Assembly: GCA_049291395.1 (NCBI GenBank)
Contig: JBATPJ010000032.1
Coordinates: 1-20,560 of the forward strand
Origin: JAPUDQ01 sp049291395
Lineage (GTDB): Bacteria > Patescibacteriota > Saccharimonadia > Saccharimonadales > Saccharimonadaceae
DNA: 20,560 bases
Direction of reading: 5' to 3'
Shown: in pieces, positions 1-8,296 of the stretch
How positions within the stretch are numbered: the first letter of the stretch is position 1
Layout of the letters: every line of letters begins with the position of its first letter
Position numbers and translations under genes: made by a program
The notes under the pieces: model-generated
What the model saw: only the letters and a program-made list of their open reading frames with translations
Databases searched by the model: none
Told to the model about the DNA's origin: nothing

Positions 1-820
1 GTCCTTCAGCCGTCTGCACGAAGAGGTAGGCGAAGATCGCAAAGAAGATGACATTGAGCACCAGCCGACGCGAGATGTCCATATTGTGCCAGTAGCGTGA
101 TTGTTTGTGGGTGATGTCGACCGTCTCTTGAAATTTGCGTTCAAAATGCCGAAACTCGAGGTTTTCCTGGATAAAACTCTTCACGACTCTGATCTGCGCG
201 ATAACTTCGGCAAATCGCCCACTGGCAATATCGGTCGCGAGATTTTTCTCATCCTGCCATTTTTGCCATTTTTTGCTCGTCAGTGCCGTCAGCCACATAA
301 ATACCGGATAGAGTATAAAGAGCAGCAGCGCCAGTTCCCAGCTGTAGTAGAACACGATAAGCAGCGTCAGCATCATCGTGAGATACATCTGGAAAAAGTT
401 GTTCGCAAACATATTGGCAAACTGCGTCACTTCGAAGATCGTACGATTGAGCCGGTTGATGATCGTCCCGGTTAGCTCGTGATCATAGTAGCTCTGCGGC
501 AGCTTAAGCAGCTGTGAGTAGTAGCGCTCACTCAGCTGCTTCTTGAGCTTGGCGCTCATGACATCGCCGAGATATCCACCCCAGTTGGTGAAGAGCGTGT
601 TCGCCGCATCGGCAACAAACAGCCACACCGCTATCCACATCGCACCCGTCACATCAGCCTGACCCGACTGCAGAGAATGCATGATCAGATCCGTCGCCGC
701 CTTGATCAAAAACGGCGTCGCGAGTGCCGTCAAACTCATCAGTATCGAAAAGACGATGATACCGACATAATACGGCCACAAATTACGTGCGTAACCAAGC
801 ACCTTAAAAAGTATTTTCAT
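1..820 (-). CDS. ABC exporter, transmembrane half (3' part cut by window edge)
   Basis: This reading frame starts at ATG 820 and stays open to base 1, so only about 273 N-terminal residues are visible. It reads as a type-I ABC exporter membrane domain: a first hydrophobic segment at about residues 18-38, then a segment around VWLFVADAANTLF, then the family-typical stretch with LLKLPQSYYDHELTG followed by IINRLNRTI, then two adjacent long membrane segments (about 140-180) and a charged helix ending VVKSFIQE. In this family such a domain is normally followed by a C-terminal nucleotide-binding domain, which would lie left of the window. Substrate cannot be told. It starts 58 bases after the P-type ATPase stop and has its own CATAAT -10 element 7 nt before the ATG, so it may be transcribed alone. 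Family call is firm; substrate and direction are unknown. Confidence 0.88.
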   Translation of the reverse strand, partial: MKILFKVLGYARNLWPYYVGIIVFSILMSLTALATPFLIKAATDLIMHSLQSGQADVTGAMWIAVWLFVADAANTLFTNWGGYLGDVMSAKLKKQLSERYYSQLLKLPQSYYDHELTGTIINRLNRTIFEVTQFANMFANNFFQMYLTMMLTLLIVFYYSWELALLLFILYPVFMWLTALTSKKWQKWQDEKNLATDIASGRFAEVIAQIRVVKSFIQENLEFRHFERKFQETVDITHKQSRYWHNMDISRRLVLNVIFFAIFAYLFVQTAEG

Positions 821-827
821 CTCATCT

Positions 828-836
828 ATTATGTCA
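828..836 (-). promoter_or_regulatory. Extended -10 element of the ABC exporter gene
   Basis: CATAAT (833-828) is preceded by TGA, giving an extended -10. Only 7 nt separate it from the ATG at 820, so the predicted transcript starts at or next to the start codon. Confidence 0.5.
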
Positions 837-878
837 AAGCACGGGCACAATTGCTACGGCTATTTCCAGTAATTGCGT

Positions 879-3368
879 TCAATAGCGCGACATGATCAGC
901 CGACGAAGTGGCACGACGACCGACGTTGCGAGCAAAGCGACTACAAACGCGCCAGCTGCATCAGCCAGACTGATCGGCTCGATATGGAAGAGACCTCGTA
1001 TCGGCGCGACGGTATAGATCGCCGTCAGAGCCACCGCCACCACGACGACGACGATCGCCAGCGCATTGATCTTGCGTTCCAAAAACGCCCGTGCCACCAC
1101 GCGCCGCCCCGAAACAGCGAGGATCATCATGACGTTCGTTAGTATCACGAGTAGGAACGTAATCGCCCGCGCCTTGTCCTCACTCCAGCCAGACGAGAGC
1201 ATGAGAGCATGAGCAACGATGATCAACGCCGAGATAACGCCACCAGACAGCACACTAACGACGATCATCGAACGACTAAAGAGTGCTGAGCCAAGTTTGC
1301 GCGGCGGTTTGTCCATCGTATCAGGCTCTTCATCTTCGCCTTCAAATATCAGCGTACAGCTCGGATCAATGATAAATTCTATGAAGACAATATGGATCGG
1401 CAGCAGTACGAGTGGCCAGCCGAAAAACACTGGTAGCAACGATAACGTGATGATCGGCATGTGCACGGCAAGGATATACATCATCGCTTTTTGCAGATTT
1501 GCAAAGATCCGTCGCCCGAGTCTGACGCCGCGAACGATCGAAGCGAAATTGTCATCAAGTAGTACGATCGATGCCGCCTCTCTCGCCACGTCCGTGCCTC
1601 GTTTGCCCATGGCGATACCGATATGCGCGGCCTTGAGCGCCGGTGCGTCGTTGATACCATCACCTGTCATCGCAACTACTTCACCGTTTTCTTTCAGCGC
1701 GTTCACGATCATGAGTTTTTGCGCGGGCACAACACGGCTAAATATCGACGTCCGGCGTATCACCTCCTTGCGCTGTTCCTCGCTCATTGTGGCAAACTCA
1801 TCGCCCGTGACGACATCTTCGCTATCCAGTCCGACCACACTACCAATCCGTCGCGCCGTCTCGGCATAGTCTCCAGTGATCATCACGACACGGATGCCTG
1901 CCTGACGACATAGCCGAACAGCGTCGACAACTTCACGTCGTATCGGATCGGCTAGCGCCACCAGACCGAGTAGTTTGTATTCATACCCTTCCCGAGTCTC
2001 TGGGATATCTGCGCGCGGTGTCCCTTCGGCCACAGCCAGCACTCGGAGCCCTCTGCTAGCGAGTTCTTTTATGCGCACCTCGAGCTGTGCGATAGCCTGA
2101 CTGTCTGATTTACAGAGCGCAAACACCACCTCTGGCGCACCTTTGAGCGCCACGCTTTGTTGTACGTCATCGTCATTTGCCCAGACATGCGCGACAGAAA
2201 GCGACGTTTCTTCGAGTGGATATTCTTTGACGATATGGTTGCCGGCATAGATAGTATTCACATCCTGCTGGAGTGAACTCATCTCAAGCAAAAACGCTTC
2301 TTCCATCGGATCAAATGGCTTCACCTGCGATGCAAGCACGCCATACGCGACACATGCACGATACGCGTCACTGTCGGTCAGGAGTTCTACGCCAGACGCA
2401 TCAGTCACCCGATCGATCTGCATACGATTTTCCGTCAACGTACCCGTCTTGTCCGTACAGAGCACCGTCGCGCTCCCAAGCGTCTCGATCGTTGAACTTT
2501 TGCGCGTCAGTACGTTATTTTTCGCCAGCCGCCACGCGCCAAGCGCCATGAAGACGGTGAGAACAACCGGGAATTCCTCCGGTAGCACTGCGATCGATAG
2601 CGTCAGTCCAGCGAGAAAACCTCGCAGCAAATCACCGCGCAGTAACCAGTACGCGACTGCCAGTAGGACCGATACCGACACCGCCACGATGGCGAGCGTT
2701 TTTACGACACGGTCGACTTCTTGTTTGAGCAGCGTCTTTTCTGATTTGATCGTACCAAGCGAGACGCCGATCTCACCGATCTTTGTACTGAGGCCGATCG
2801 CGATCACCTCGGCGATACCGTGGCCTTTAACGATCATGGTTCCTGAGTAAATTAATCGTTTCTGATCACTAGCGCTGGCGTCTTCAGACTTGTCGACCGG
2901 GATTGACTCTCCTGTCAGGAGCGATTCATCAGCCATGATGTTTTCGGCTTCGAGTAACCGCGCATCTGCCGGCACGCGTTCGCCCTCTGCGACGAGTAGG
3001 ATGTCGCCCACCACTAGCTCACGAGTCGATATAATCTGATGCTTGCCATCACGGATGACATTGCAGCTCGGGCTGGCGAGGTCACGAAGCGCCTCAAGTG
3101 CCTTCTCCGTCTTACTGTCCTGATAGAGCTCGATACTGATGATAACCATGACCGAGATCATCAGCACGATCGCTTCCGTCCGATCACCGAGCAGGAAATA
3201 CACGATGACAACCGCCACAAGCAAAAATATCATTGGCTCAGTCAGTACCCGGAGTACGATACTGACAAAACTCTTTTTCTCGCGATCAGGTAATTGGTTG
3301 TAGCCGTGTGCTTGCTGCTGCTTCGCAACCTCAACAGTCGTCATACCTTGTATGTCTTCACTATCCAT
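879..3368 (-). CDS. P-type cation-transporting ATPase (P2-like)
   Basis: An 829-residue ATP-driven cation pump of the inner membrane. With ATG 3368 as start the landmarks are: TGES actuator loop at 152-155, PEEFP in membrane segment 4 at 263-267, phosphorylation motif DKTGTLT at 306-312, KGAPE nucleotide-binding loop at 409-413, and the hinge TGDGINDAP at 568-576, followed by a C-terminal group of hydrophobic segments. All catalytic motifs are intact. The metal-site motif is PEEFP rather than the PEGLP of classical calcium pumps, and segment 6 has IEFIIDPSC, so the transported ion is uncertain (calcium-like or another cation). A GTG two codons upstream is possible, but the ATG lies 7 nt behind a TATAAT, which favours a leaderless start here. 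It follows pheT by 77 bases and is probably a separate transcription unit. Confidence 0.93.
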   Translation of the reverse strand: MDSEDIQGMTTVEVAKQQQAHGYNQLPDREKKSFVSIVLRVLTEPMIFLLVAVVIVYFLLGDRTEAIVLMISVMVIISIELYQDSKTEKALEALRDLASPSCNVIRDGKHQIISTRELVVGDILLVAEGERVPADARLLEAENIMADESLLTGESIPVDKSEDASASDQKRLIYSGTMIVKGHGIAEVIAIGLSTKIGEIGVSLGTIKSEKTLLKQEVDRVVKTLAIVAVSVSVLLAVAYWLLRGDLLRGFLAGLTLSIAVLPEEFPVVLTVFMALGAWRLAKNNVLTRKSSTIETLGSATVLCTDKTGTLTENRMQIDRVTDASGVELLTDSDAYRACVAYGVLASQVKPFDPMEEAFLLEMSSLQQDVNTIYAGNHIVKEYPLEETSLSVAHVWANDDDVQQSVALKGAPEVVFALCKSDSQAIAQLEVRIKELASRGLRVLAVAEGTPRADIPETREGYEYKLLGLVALADPIRREVVDAVRLCRQAGIRVVMITGDYAETARRIGSVVGLDSEDVVTGDEFATMSEEQRKEVIRRTSIFSRVVPAQKLMIVNALKENGEVVAMTGDGINDAPALKAAHIGIAMGKRGTDVAREAASIVLLDDNFASIVRGVRLGRRIFANLQKAMMYILAVHMPIITLSLLPVFFGWPLVLLPIHIVFIEFIIDPSCTLIFEGEDEEPDTMDKPPRKLGSALFSRSMIVVSVLSGGVISALIIVAHALMLSSGWSEDKARAITFLLVILTNVMMILAVSGRRVVARAFLERKINALAIVVVVVAVALTAIYTVAPIRGLFHIEPISLADAAGAFVVALLATSVVVPLRRLIMSRY

Positions 3369-3375
3369 TAGCACT

Positions 3376-3381
3376 ATTATA
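3376..3381 (-). promoter_or_regulatory. -10 element of the P-type ATPase gene
   Basis: A perfect TATAAT (3381-3376) lies 7 nt before ATG 3368. There is no good -35 match at 17 nt and no Shine-Dalgarno sequence, and further TATAAT hexamers sit upstream at 3424-3419 and 3439-3434. The arrangement predicts a leaderless mRNA. Confidence 0.55.
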
Positions 3382-3445
3382 CCTCGGAACCTTTCCGCGC
3401 ACTACTCGTTGGTATGGCATTATAGATTCGTAAATTATAGCTAGT

Positions 3446-6019
3446 CTACACGCGCTCGGCATCGAGATCGGCTTTGGCGCGAGAAGCGACCGTGTCGAGT
3501 AGTGCCGTCACGTCAGCGTCTGATAGCGTACGGTCATAATTCGTCACCGTGACGCGATACGTAATTGTCTTGGTGCCACTATCGCCCTCTGGTTGATATA
3601 TGCTCAGTGGCGTGAGTGACTCAGTCATGATCGACGTTTCATTGGCATCAAGTGCCCCGCGAACACACGATAGCAAATCTTGATAGTCGACGTCAGCTCG
3701 AACGCGCAGCGTGATATCCTGCGTGATCGATGGGTATTTACTCAGTGGTTTGTAGTGACTGCCGGTCGCTGCCGATGCCGCCTGCAGTCCTCCGAGATCA
3801 AGTGTCATGGCTGCCGCATACGATGGAAGTTTGAAGCTTCGTAACACCGATTGTTTGAGCTCACCGATCATACCGACAAACGTCCCATCGCCCGCCTCGA
3901 CGATCGCACTTCGCGACTGGTCAAACGGTGCAGTGACGGGAAAATCAAGCCCCTCAGTAATCGGCTTTAGCACGATCTCAAAGCCGAGCTCTTTGCATAG
4001 TGTCGTCACCAATTTGCGCATATGATAGTAGGCTGCACCAGCATGAGGCTTCTTGCTGGCATAGACACCGTCGACGAATTCTAGCTCAGTCGGTAGACCA
4101 TTGTCATCGTCAGCATGGTTTTTGTTGTGACCTTTGCCGATCTCATAGAGGACAAATTCATCATGGCCAGCTTTGATATTGGCATGAACTCGGTCGAGCA
4201 GACTTGGCAGGACACTGAGGCGATAATACTGCAGATCAGGACTCAGCGCATTGCTTAGCTGGAACGCTTGGGACACATCCTGCTCGGCGCGCTTCATGAC
4301 TTTTTCATGGACGAAACTATAGGTCAGGACTTCATTTGCGCCCGCCCGACTCATGATGTCGCGAATAGCCCGCTTGGTCTCAAGCACTGGATTTTTCGTG
4401 GCAGGACGGATGCTGCGTCGCGGTAATTCACGCGGCAGTTTATCGAACCCGTAGAGCCGACCAACTTCCTCGACGATGTCTTCGGGTTGCTCGATATCAG
4501 TTCGCCAAAAAGGTGGTTTGACGACGCGTCGAGCGTTAGATTCTGGATGTTCAATATTCATCTCGACATTGCGCAGTAGTTCATCGATCTGCTCTGTGCC
4601 GAGTGTCAGTCCCAGACGGCTATTGATAAATTCATCATCCACCTCAATTCCTACTGTCCAGCGTCGATCGTCTATCGTCTTCTCATCAAATATTTGCGAT
4701 GCCTGTGCGCCACCTGCCACGTCGAAGATCGATAGCATCGCAAGCGCCAGACACGCAGGGTTTTGTAGCGGTGACTGGCCTTTATTGAACCGGGTCAGGG
4801 CGTCCGTAAAGAGACCGTGACGCATCGATGATTTGCGGACCGCATACATATCAAAGCTCGCGCATTCCAGCACGATAGTTGTCGTTGTCGGACTAACCTC
4901 ACTGTTACCGCCGCCCATGATACCGGCAAGTCCGACCGGCCCTTCGCCATCAACGATGACGATGTCTGACTCATCTAGTTCATACGTCTTGCCGTTGAGT
5001 AGCGGTACTGTCTCGCTTTTTTTCGCAAATCTCGCCCCGAGCAGCTTCCCTTCCTTCTTCCCGCTTCCTTCTTCCTTCTGTTCTGAGCTCACTCGGAGCT
5101 TATCATAATCATAGGCATGTGTAGGCTGCGCTGTCAGCAGCATGACATAGTTCGTCACATCCACGACGTTATTGATCGGCTTACTGCCTAGTCTCACCAG
5201 CTCGCATTGTAACCAAAACGGACTTGGCTTGATCGTCACACCTGTGATCACTACCGCCATAAATCGCGGCACAACTTCCTTCGCCTCATTCGTGACAGTC
5301 AGTTGCAGCTCCTCTTCCCTCTTCCCGCTTCCCTCTTCCCTCTTCTCCGTATACCATTCCGGTGACGTAAATTGGATACCCTGTATCCCGGCAATTTCCC
5401 GCGCCACACCAAGCTGTCCGAAGAGATCAGGGCGGTGCGTAAACATCTTGTTTTCGATATCGATAACCGTATCATTGAGACCAAATGTCTCAGCGAAATT
5501 AAGTCCGGCTCGTAATTCTTTGACCGCGCCAAATGGTGATAGATCATTATTCGTTAGCTCGATGATCCCGGCATGGTCCGAACCGATCGCCAGCTCATCG
5601 GCCGCAGCCAGCATACCGTGACTTTTGACGCCGCGAAGCTCACGCACATCAAGAACGAACGGGTCTTTGTCGCCATAGCTAGCCGGTACCGTCGACTGCG
5701 GCGGTAGCCAGATCGCCCACATATCCGCGCGGACATTTGGCGCGCCGCAGACGACCTCGACGAGGTTATCTGAATCCGGTATGACAAATTGAGCATGTGG
5801 TGAATTCGGGCTGACATCAACTTTGCAAACAGAAAGCTTATCGGCATTGGGATGCTTGATGCATTCGACGACGCGCACGATCACCGCGTCTTTATATTTG
5901 TCACCAAGATCGGCCACTTCCTCGACACTGCCGAGCTGCTGATTGATCTTTGCAACCAACTCATCGATACCGAGATCGACGGTCGTGTACTGCTTGATGG
6001 TGTTGAGACTGACTTTCAT
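3446..6019 (-). CDS. pheT: Phenylalanine-tRNA ligase beta subunit
   Basis: An 857-residue beta chain of the alpha2-beta2 phenylalanyl-tRNA synthetase, cytoplasmic, which charges tRNA-Phe together with PheS. The N-terminus has the EMAP/tRNA-binding-like fold (ECIKHPNADKLSVCKV near residue 55). The B3/B4 editing region follows in the middle (PINNVVDVTNYVML, then LAGIMGGGNSEV). The B5 and core region continues with RTDIEQPEDIVEEVGRLYGFDKLP, and the C-terminal anticodon-binding FDX-ACB domain begins at about SKYPSITQDITLRV. Length is normal to slightly long. The excess includes two low-complexity Glu/Lys/Gly/Ser segments, each carrying EEGSGK, encoded by near-identical purine-rich DNA at 5302-5345 and 5047-5082. 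The start is ATG 6019, 8 nt behind TATAAT and 9 bases after the stop of the upstream membrane gene. Identity is certain. Confidence 0.98.
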   Translation of the reverse strand: MKVSLNTIKQYTTVDLGIDELVAKINQQLGSVEEVADLGDKYKDAVIVRVVECIKHPNADKLSVCKVDVSPNSPHAQFVIPDSDNLVEVVCGAPNVRADMWAIWLPPQSTVPASYGDKDPFVLDVRELRGVKSHGMLAAADELAIGSDHAGIIELTNNDLSPFGAVKELRAGLNFAETFGLNDTVIDIENKMFTHRPDLFGQLGVAREIAGIQGIQFTSPEWYTEKREEGSGKREEELQLTVTNEAKEVVPRFMAVVITGVTIKPSPFWLQCELVRLGSKPINNVVDVTNYVMLLTAQPTHAYDYDKLRVSSEQKEEGSGKKEGKLLGARFAKKSETVPLLNGKTYELDESDIVIVDGEGPVGLAGIMGGGNSEVSPTTTTIVLECASFDMYAVRKSSMRHGLFTDALTRFNKGQSPLQNPACLALAMLSIFDVAGGAQASQIFDEKTIDDRRWTVGIEVDDEFINSRLGLTLGTEQIDELLRNVEMNIEHPESNARRVVKPPFWRTDIEQPEDIVEEVGRLYGFDKLPRELPRRSIRPATKNPVLETKRAIRDIMSRAGANEVLTYSFVHEKVMKRAEQDVSQAFQLSNALSPDLQYYRLSVLPSLLDRVHANIKAGHDEFVLYEIGKGHNKNHADDDNGLPTELEFVDGVYASKKPHAGAAYYHMRKLVTTLCKELGFEIVLKPITEGLDFPVTAPFDQSRSAIVEAGDGTFVGMIGELKQSVLRSFKLPSYAAAMTLDLGGLQAASAATGSHYKPLSKYPSITQDITLRVRADVDYQDLLSCVRGALDANETSIMTESLTPLSIYQPEGDSGTKTITYRVTVTNYDRTLSDADVTALLDTVASRAKADLDAERV
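5047..5082 (-). repeat. Purine-rich in-frame insertion 2 in pheT
   Basis: The second copy of the tract, also centred on GGAAGCGGGAAG, encodes QKEEGSGKKEGK in the same reading frame as copy 1. It lies about 85 codons downstream in pheT. Confidence 0.6.
5302..5345 (-). repeat. Purine-rich in-frame insertion 1 in pheT
   Basis: On the minus strand this is a nearly pure G/A tract of repeated GGGAAGAG units around a single GCGGGAAG. It encodes EKREEGSGKREEE in the pheT frame and matches the tract at 5047-5082 closely. It reads as an insertion of a short repeat rather than family-conserved sequence. Confidence 0.6.
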
Positions 6020-6027
6020 TGCTATGT

Positions 6028-6033
6028 ATTATA
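6028..6033 (-). promoter_or_regulatory. -10 element in front of pheT
   Basis: TATAAT (6033-6028) overlaps the stop codon of the upstream gene and lies 8 nt before ATG 6019. No Shine-Dalgarno sequence fits. It suggests an extra, leaderless pheT transcript inside the operon. Confidence 0.5.
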
Positions 6034-6571
6034 CGTTCTTTCGTGTTTTTTTAGGAGCTTGGATACCGAGTAGTTTGTTGTAAAGATTAGATTTTCTGTA
6101 AAACACCATAGTTCTAACGGCAAATACTCCAATAGCAGTAACTATGACGCCTGAGATAAACAATATGAGCGACGTGATCGTTGCAAGACGACAGGCACCA
6201 ACAGCCGGCACGCCAGTCACATATCTGATAGCGATGCGTCCCGTTGCCGGATCCAAAAAGTCCCATGTACGCTGAAGCTGAAAGCACCACACCGAATACG
6301 TATCATTATCAACTTGATACGATACATGGACTGATGCGATTCTCCTCCATGATCTTCCAGTGGATTCCAATATTTTTCCTTGTGTTGATTCCGCAGAACC
6401 CATAACATCAAAATATACATTGAGAGCGGATTCTTTAACCATCGTCCAGCCGACCCAGATAAATGCCACCATAAATGCGAGCAGGCACAGTCGAATAAAT
6501 TGCTCGAATACAGGCGAGCTACTGACCGCATCATGGTACCAACGACCGAACCCGTTACGACGAGCTGCCAT
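6029..6571 (-). CDS. Two-helix membrane protein, DUF3592-like
   Basis: A 180-residue protein with a hydrophobic segment at about 26-46, a 75-residue extracytoplasmic stretch and a second hydrophobic segment at about 130-153, ending in a basic tail (KKTRKN). The central part runs GKILESTGRSWRR, then HVSYQVDNDTYSV, then a FLDPATGRIAIRYV stretch. That is the strand order and spacing I associate with DUF3592 domains, but the match is by eye only. The frame stays open upstream to a TTG at 6634. I chose ATG 6571 because a GAGGAG Shine-Dalgarno sits exactly 6 nt before it and this removes a 29-base overlap with the preceding gene. It lies between the DUF5674 pair and pheT in the same direction. Function is unknown. 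Confidence 0.75.
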   Translation of the reverse strand: MAARRNGFGRWYHDAVSSSPVFEQFIRLCLLAFMVAFIWVGWTMVKESALNVYFDVMGSAESTQGKILESTGRSWRRIASVHVSYQVDNDTYSVWCFQLQRTWDFLDPATGRIAIRYVTGVPAVGACRLATITSLILFISGVIVTAIGVFAVRTMVFYRKSNLYNKLLGIQAPKKTRKNV

Positions 6572-6605
6572 CAGCATCTCCTCGTGTGATTCGTGACTAG
6601 CATCA

Positions 6606-6911
6606 TCACCGTCCAATTCGTGCAGCGATAGCAAAGTTCATAAAATACGCCTCAAGTGTCTCATCTGCCATTTCAGCGAACTGTTCACGGGCTCGCAATA
6701 CTTCGCGTAGTTGTGGAGATTGCGCGTGGGCTAATTTTTCGGCCGTCGCGTCGAGTAGATCAAGCCCACGATTGCGCGCACCGATCATAGCCGTCTCATC
6801 ACCGCGCCGTTTAGCATTAAAAGCTCGACCGACCTCAGAACCGATATTGCCCATCTGTTCAAATATCGTGAGTGCTTGCCATTTTTCTTTATCAAAAACA
6901 TGTTCATTCAT
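6606..6911 (-). CDS. Small conserved helical protein of unknown function
   Basis: A 101-residue, mostly alpha-helical soluble protein. Its core reads FEQMGNIGSEVGRAFNAKRRG, then an Arg/Leu-rich helix (ARNRGLDLLDATAEKL), then LREVLRAREQFAEM. I remember similar ~100-residue proteins with an EQM-NIGSEV-R core from CPR genomes, but no function is known to me. Its ATG overlaps the end of the DUF5674 gene by 8 bases, so the two are translationally coupled and probably work together. No membrane segment, cofactor motif or catalytic residue pattern is visible. A regulator or binding partner of the DUF5674 protein is one possibility; this is inference from the overlap alone. Confidence 0.8.
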   Translation of the reverse strand: MNEHVFDKEKWQALTIFEQMGNIGSEVGRAFNAKRRGDETAMIGARNRGLDLLDATAEKLAHAQSPQLREVLRAREQFAEMADETLEAYFMNFAIAARIGR

Positions 6912-7245
6912 GCACGACTCCTACGATAATTGCACGAATTTGCTGACGCACTGATTCATCATGTACGTCACGTGAAGGATTCGCCTGGCGGGGCTTGATG
7001 TTTATCATGCTGTCAAATTCGATAAAATCATCGGTGCCAAATTTATCAGGATGAAGGTTTATTCCCCATAGATCCTCCTGCTTTGAGCCAGACTGCAATA
7101 GTTCTGCCTCGCCATCGGCATGCATTTCCATATCGATGATAACTATTTTCTTCACTACATCAACATCCGCTTTGACAAGCGTGCCATACATCTTCTCCGA
7201 CATAACCTGAAGCTCGGCAAGTGACACAGACTCTATTGTTTGCAT
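6904..7245 (-). CDS. DUF5674 family protein
   Basis: A 113-residue protein that I recognise as DUF5674: the family's pattern of an N-terminal helix (LAELQVMSEKMYG), a strand with VVKKIVIIDMEMHADGEAELL, the signature QEDLWGINLHPD, then FIEFDSMINIKPRQ and NPSRDVHDESVRQQI near the end. The function of the family is not known to me. The gene begins one base after the pheS stop, with GAGG about 10 nt upstream inside pheS, and overlaps the next gene by 8 bases, so it is part of the pheS transcript. The acidic patch (H, D, E residues around MHADGEAE and EFDSM) could bind a metal, which is speculation. A toxin-antitoxin pair with the following gene is conceivable but unproven. Confidence 0.83.
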   Translation of the reverse strand: MQTIESVSLAELQVMSEKMYGTLVKADVDVVKKIVIIDMEMHADGEAELLQSGSKQEDLWGINLHPDKFGTDDFIEFDSMINIKPRQANPSRDVHDESVRQQIRAIIVGVVHE

Positions 7246-7246
7246 C

Positions 7247-8284
7247 CTAGAATTGCCTCAAAAAATCTAATTTAGCGCTTTCAAAATGGCGGATGTCTTC
7301 GATGCCGTTTTTCATCATGACGAGTCGGTCGATACCGCAGCCCCAGGCGAAGCCGGTATAGACTGCTGGGTCGATGCCAGCGGCTTTGAGCACGTTCGGA
7401 TGGATCATGCCGCAACCGAGCAGTTCGATCCAGCCCTCGTAGCTACAGACGCTACAACCTTTTTTGTCACAAAACGGACAGCTCAGTGCAAACTCAAAAC
7501 TCGGCTCAGTAAACGGAAAATAAAACGGATTGACCCGTACGTCGAGTTTAGTCCCGTAGTATTCTTCGAGAAATGTTTGCAGCGTTGCGACCAGCATACC
7601 GGCATGCACATTGCGATCGACATAGATCCCCTCGACTTGATAAAACGTGTGTTCGTGACGCGCATCGAGATCTTCATTGCGGAAGCATCGATCAATCACG
7701 ACCGCCGCGATGGCTTCGCCGTTATCAAGATTGGACCGTTGCTCGGTCAAGATGCGGTTTTGCATGGTGCTGGTGTGAGCCGGAGCGATCAGCGGATCAC
7801 CATCATGATCACGTTCGACCGTCATAAAGGTATCATAATCGTCACGCGCCGGATGGCCTTTCGGAAAATTCAGCGTCTCAAACATATGATACTGGTCATC
7901 AATTTCACGCGATTCGTAGCTGCGAAATCCCATGCGCCCGAATATGTCGCTCACTCGCATCATTTCCTGCGTCAGTGGATGAACGGTGCCCTGCCCAGCT
8001 GACAGCGATGATGGCTCAGGCGTATTGATATCGCACGGCGCGGTCACATCGATAGCCGGTAGCGCGACAGTTTGACCTGCACTAGCTGCTGCTACTTTCT
8101 CCGACAGCTCGACTTTGAGCGCATTCACCGCCTGGCCATATGTCGCACGATCGACAGCCGGAATATCGCGAATACCTTCCATGAGTCGTCTGAGCTCTGG
8201 TGATTTCAAGATATCTTGTTTGTTTGCTAGCGTCTCAAACTGCTGCAAAAGTTTTTCGCGTGCTGCAGCAATAGTATCATTCAT
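7247..8284 (-). CDS. pheS: Phenylalanine-tRNA ligase alpha subunit
   Basis: A 345-residue catalytic subunit of phenylalanyl-tRNA synthetase (class II). It has the N-terminal coiled-coil region (1-70), then the catalytic core: HPLTQEMMRVSDIFGRMGF at 102-120, the APAHTS motif at 167-172, motif 2 with CFRNEDLDARHEHTFYQVEG (200-219), and motif 3 GFAWGCGIDRLVMM (311-324). Residues 269-280 carry CPFC-DKKG-CSVC, a CxxC-x4-CxxC insertion that looks like a zinc site. I know such insertions from some other bacterial PheS proteins, and the common E. coli form lacks it. The start is ATG 8284, 10 bases after the stop of the small membrane protein gene; no Shine-Dalgarno is present. Identity is certain. 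Confidence 0.98.
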   Translation of the reverse strand: MNDTIAAAREKLLQQFETLANKQDILKSPELRRLMEGIRDIPAVDRATYGQAVNALKVELSEKVAAASAGQTVALPAIDVTAPCDINTPEPSSLSAGQGTVHPLTQEMMRVSDIFGRMGFRSYESREIDDQYHMFETLNFPKGHPARDDYDTFMTVERDHDGDPLIAPAHTSTMQNRILTEQRSNLDNGEAIAAVVIDRCFRNEDLDARHEHTFYQVEGIYVDRNVHAGMLVATLQTFLEEYYGTKLDVRVNPFYFPFTEPSFEFALSCPFCDKKGCSVCSYEGWIELLGCGMIHPNVLKAAGIDPAVYTGFAWGCGIDRLVMMKNGIEDIRHFESAKLDFLRQF

Positions 8285-8290
8285 ATATAT

Positions 8291-8296
8291 AGTTTA
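8291..8296 (-). promoter_or_regulatory. Weak -10-like element before pheS
   Basis: TAAACT (8296-8291) fits the TANNNT pattern and lies 6 nt from ATG 8284, the same geometry as other genes here, but it overlaps the upstream stop codon and matches the consensus at only 4 of 6 positions. Confidence 0.25.

Noticed and set aside
1219..1869. Long open frame on the plus strand opposite the P-type ATPase
   Set aside because: It is the antisense of an intact ATPase with all its motifs; composition is Ser/Thr/Ile-rich and no start signal or family is visible.
7286..8002. 238-codon open frame opposite pheS
   Set aside because: Antisense shadow of a secure pheS gene; no ribosome binding site or recognisable domain.
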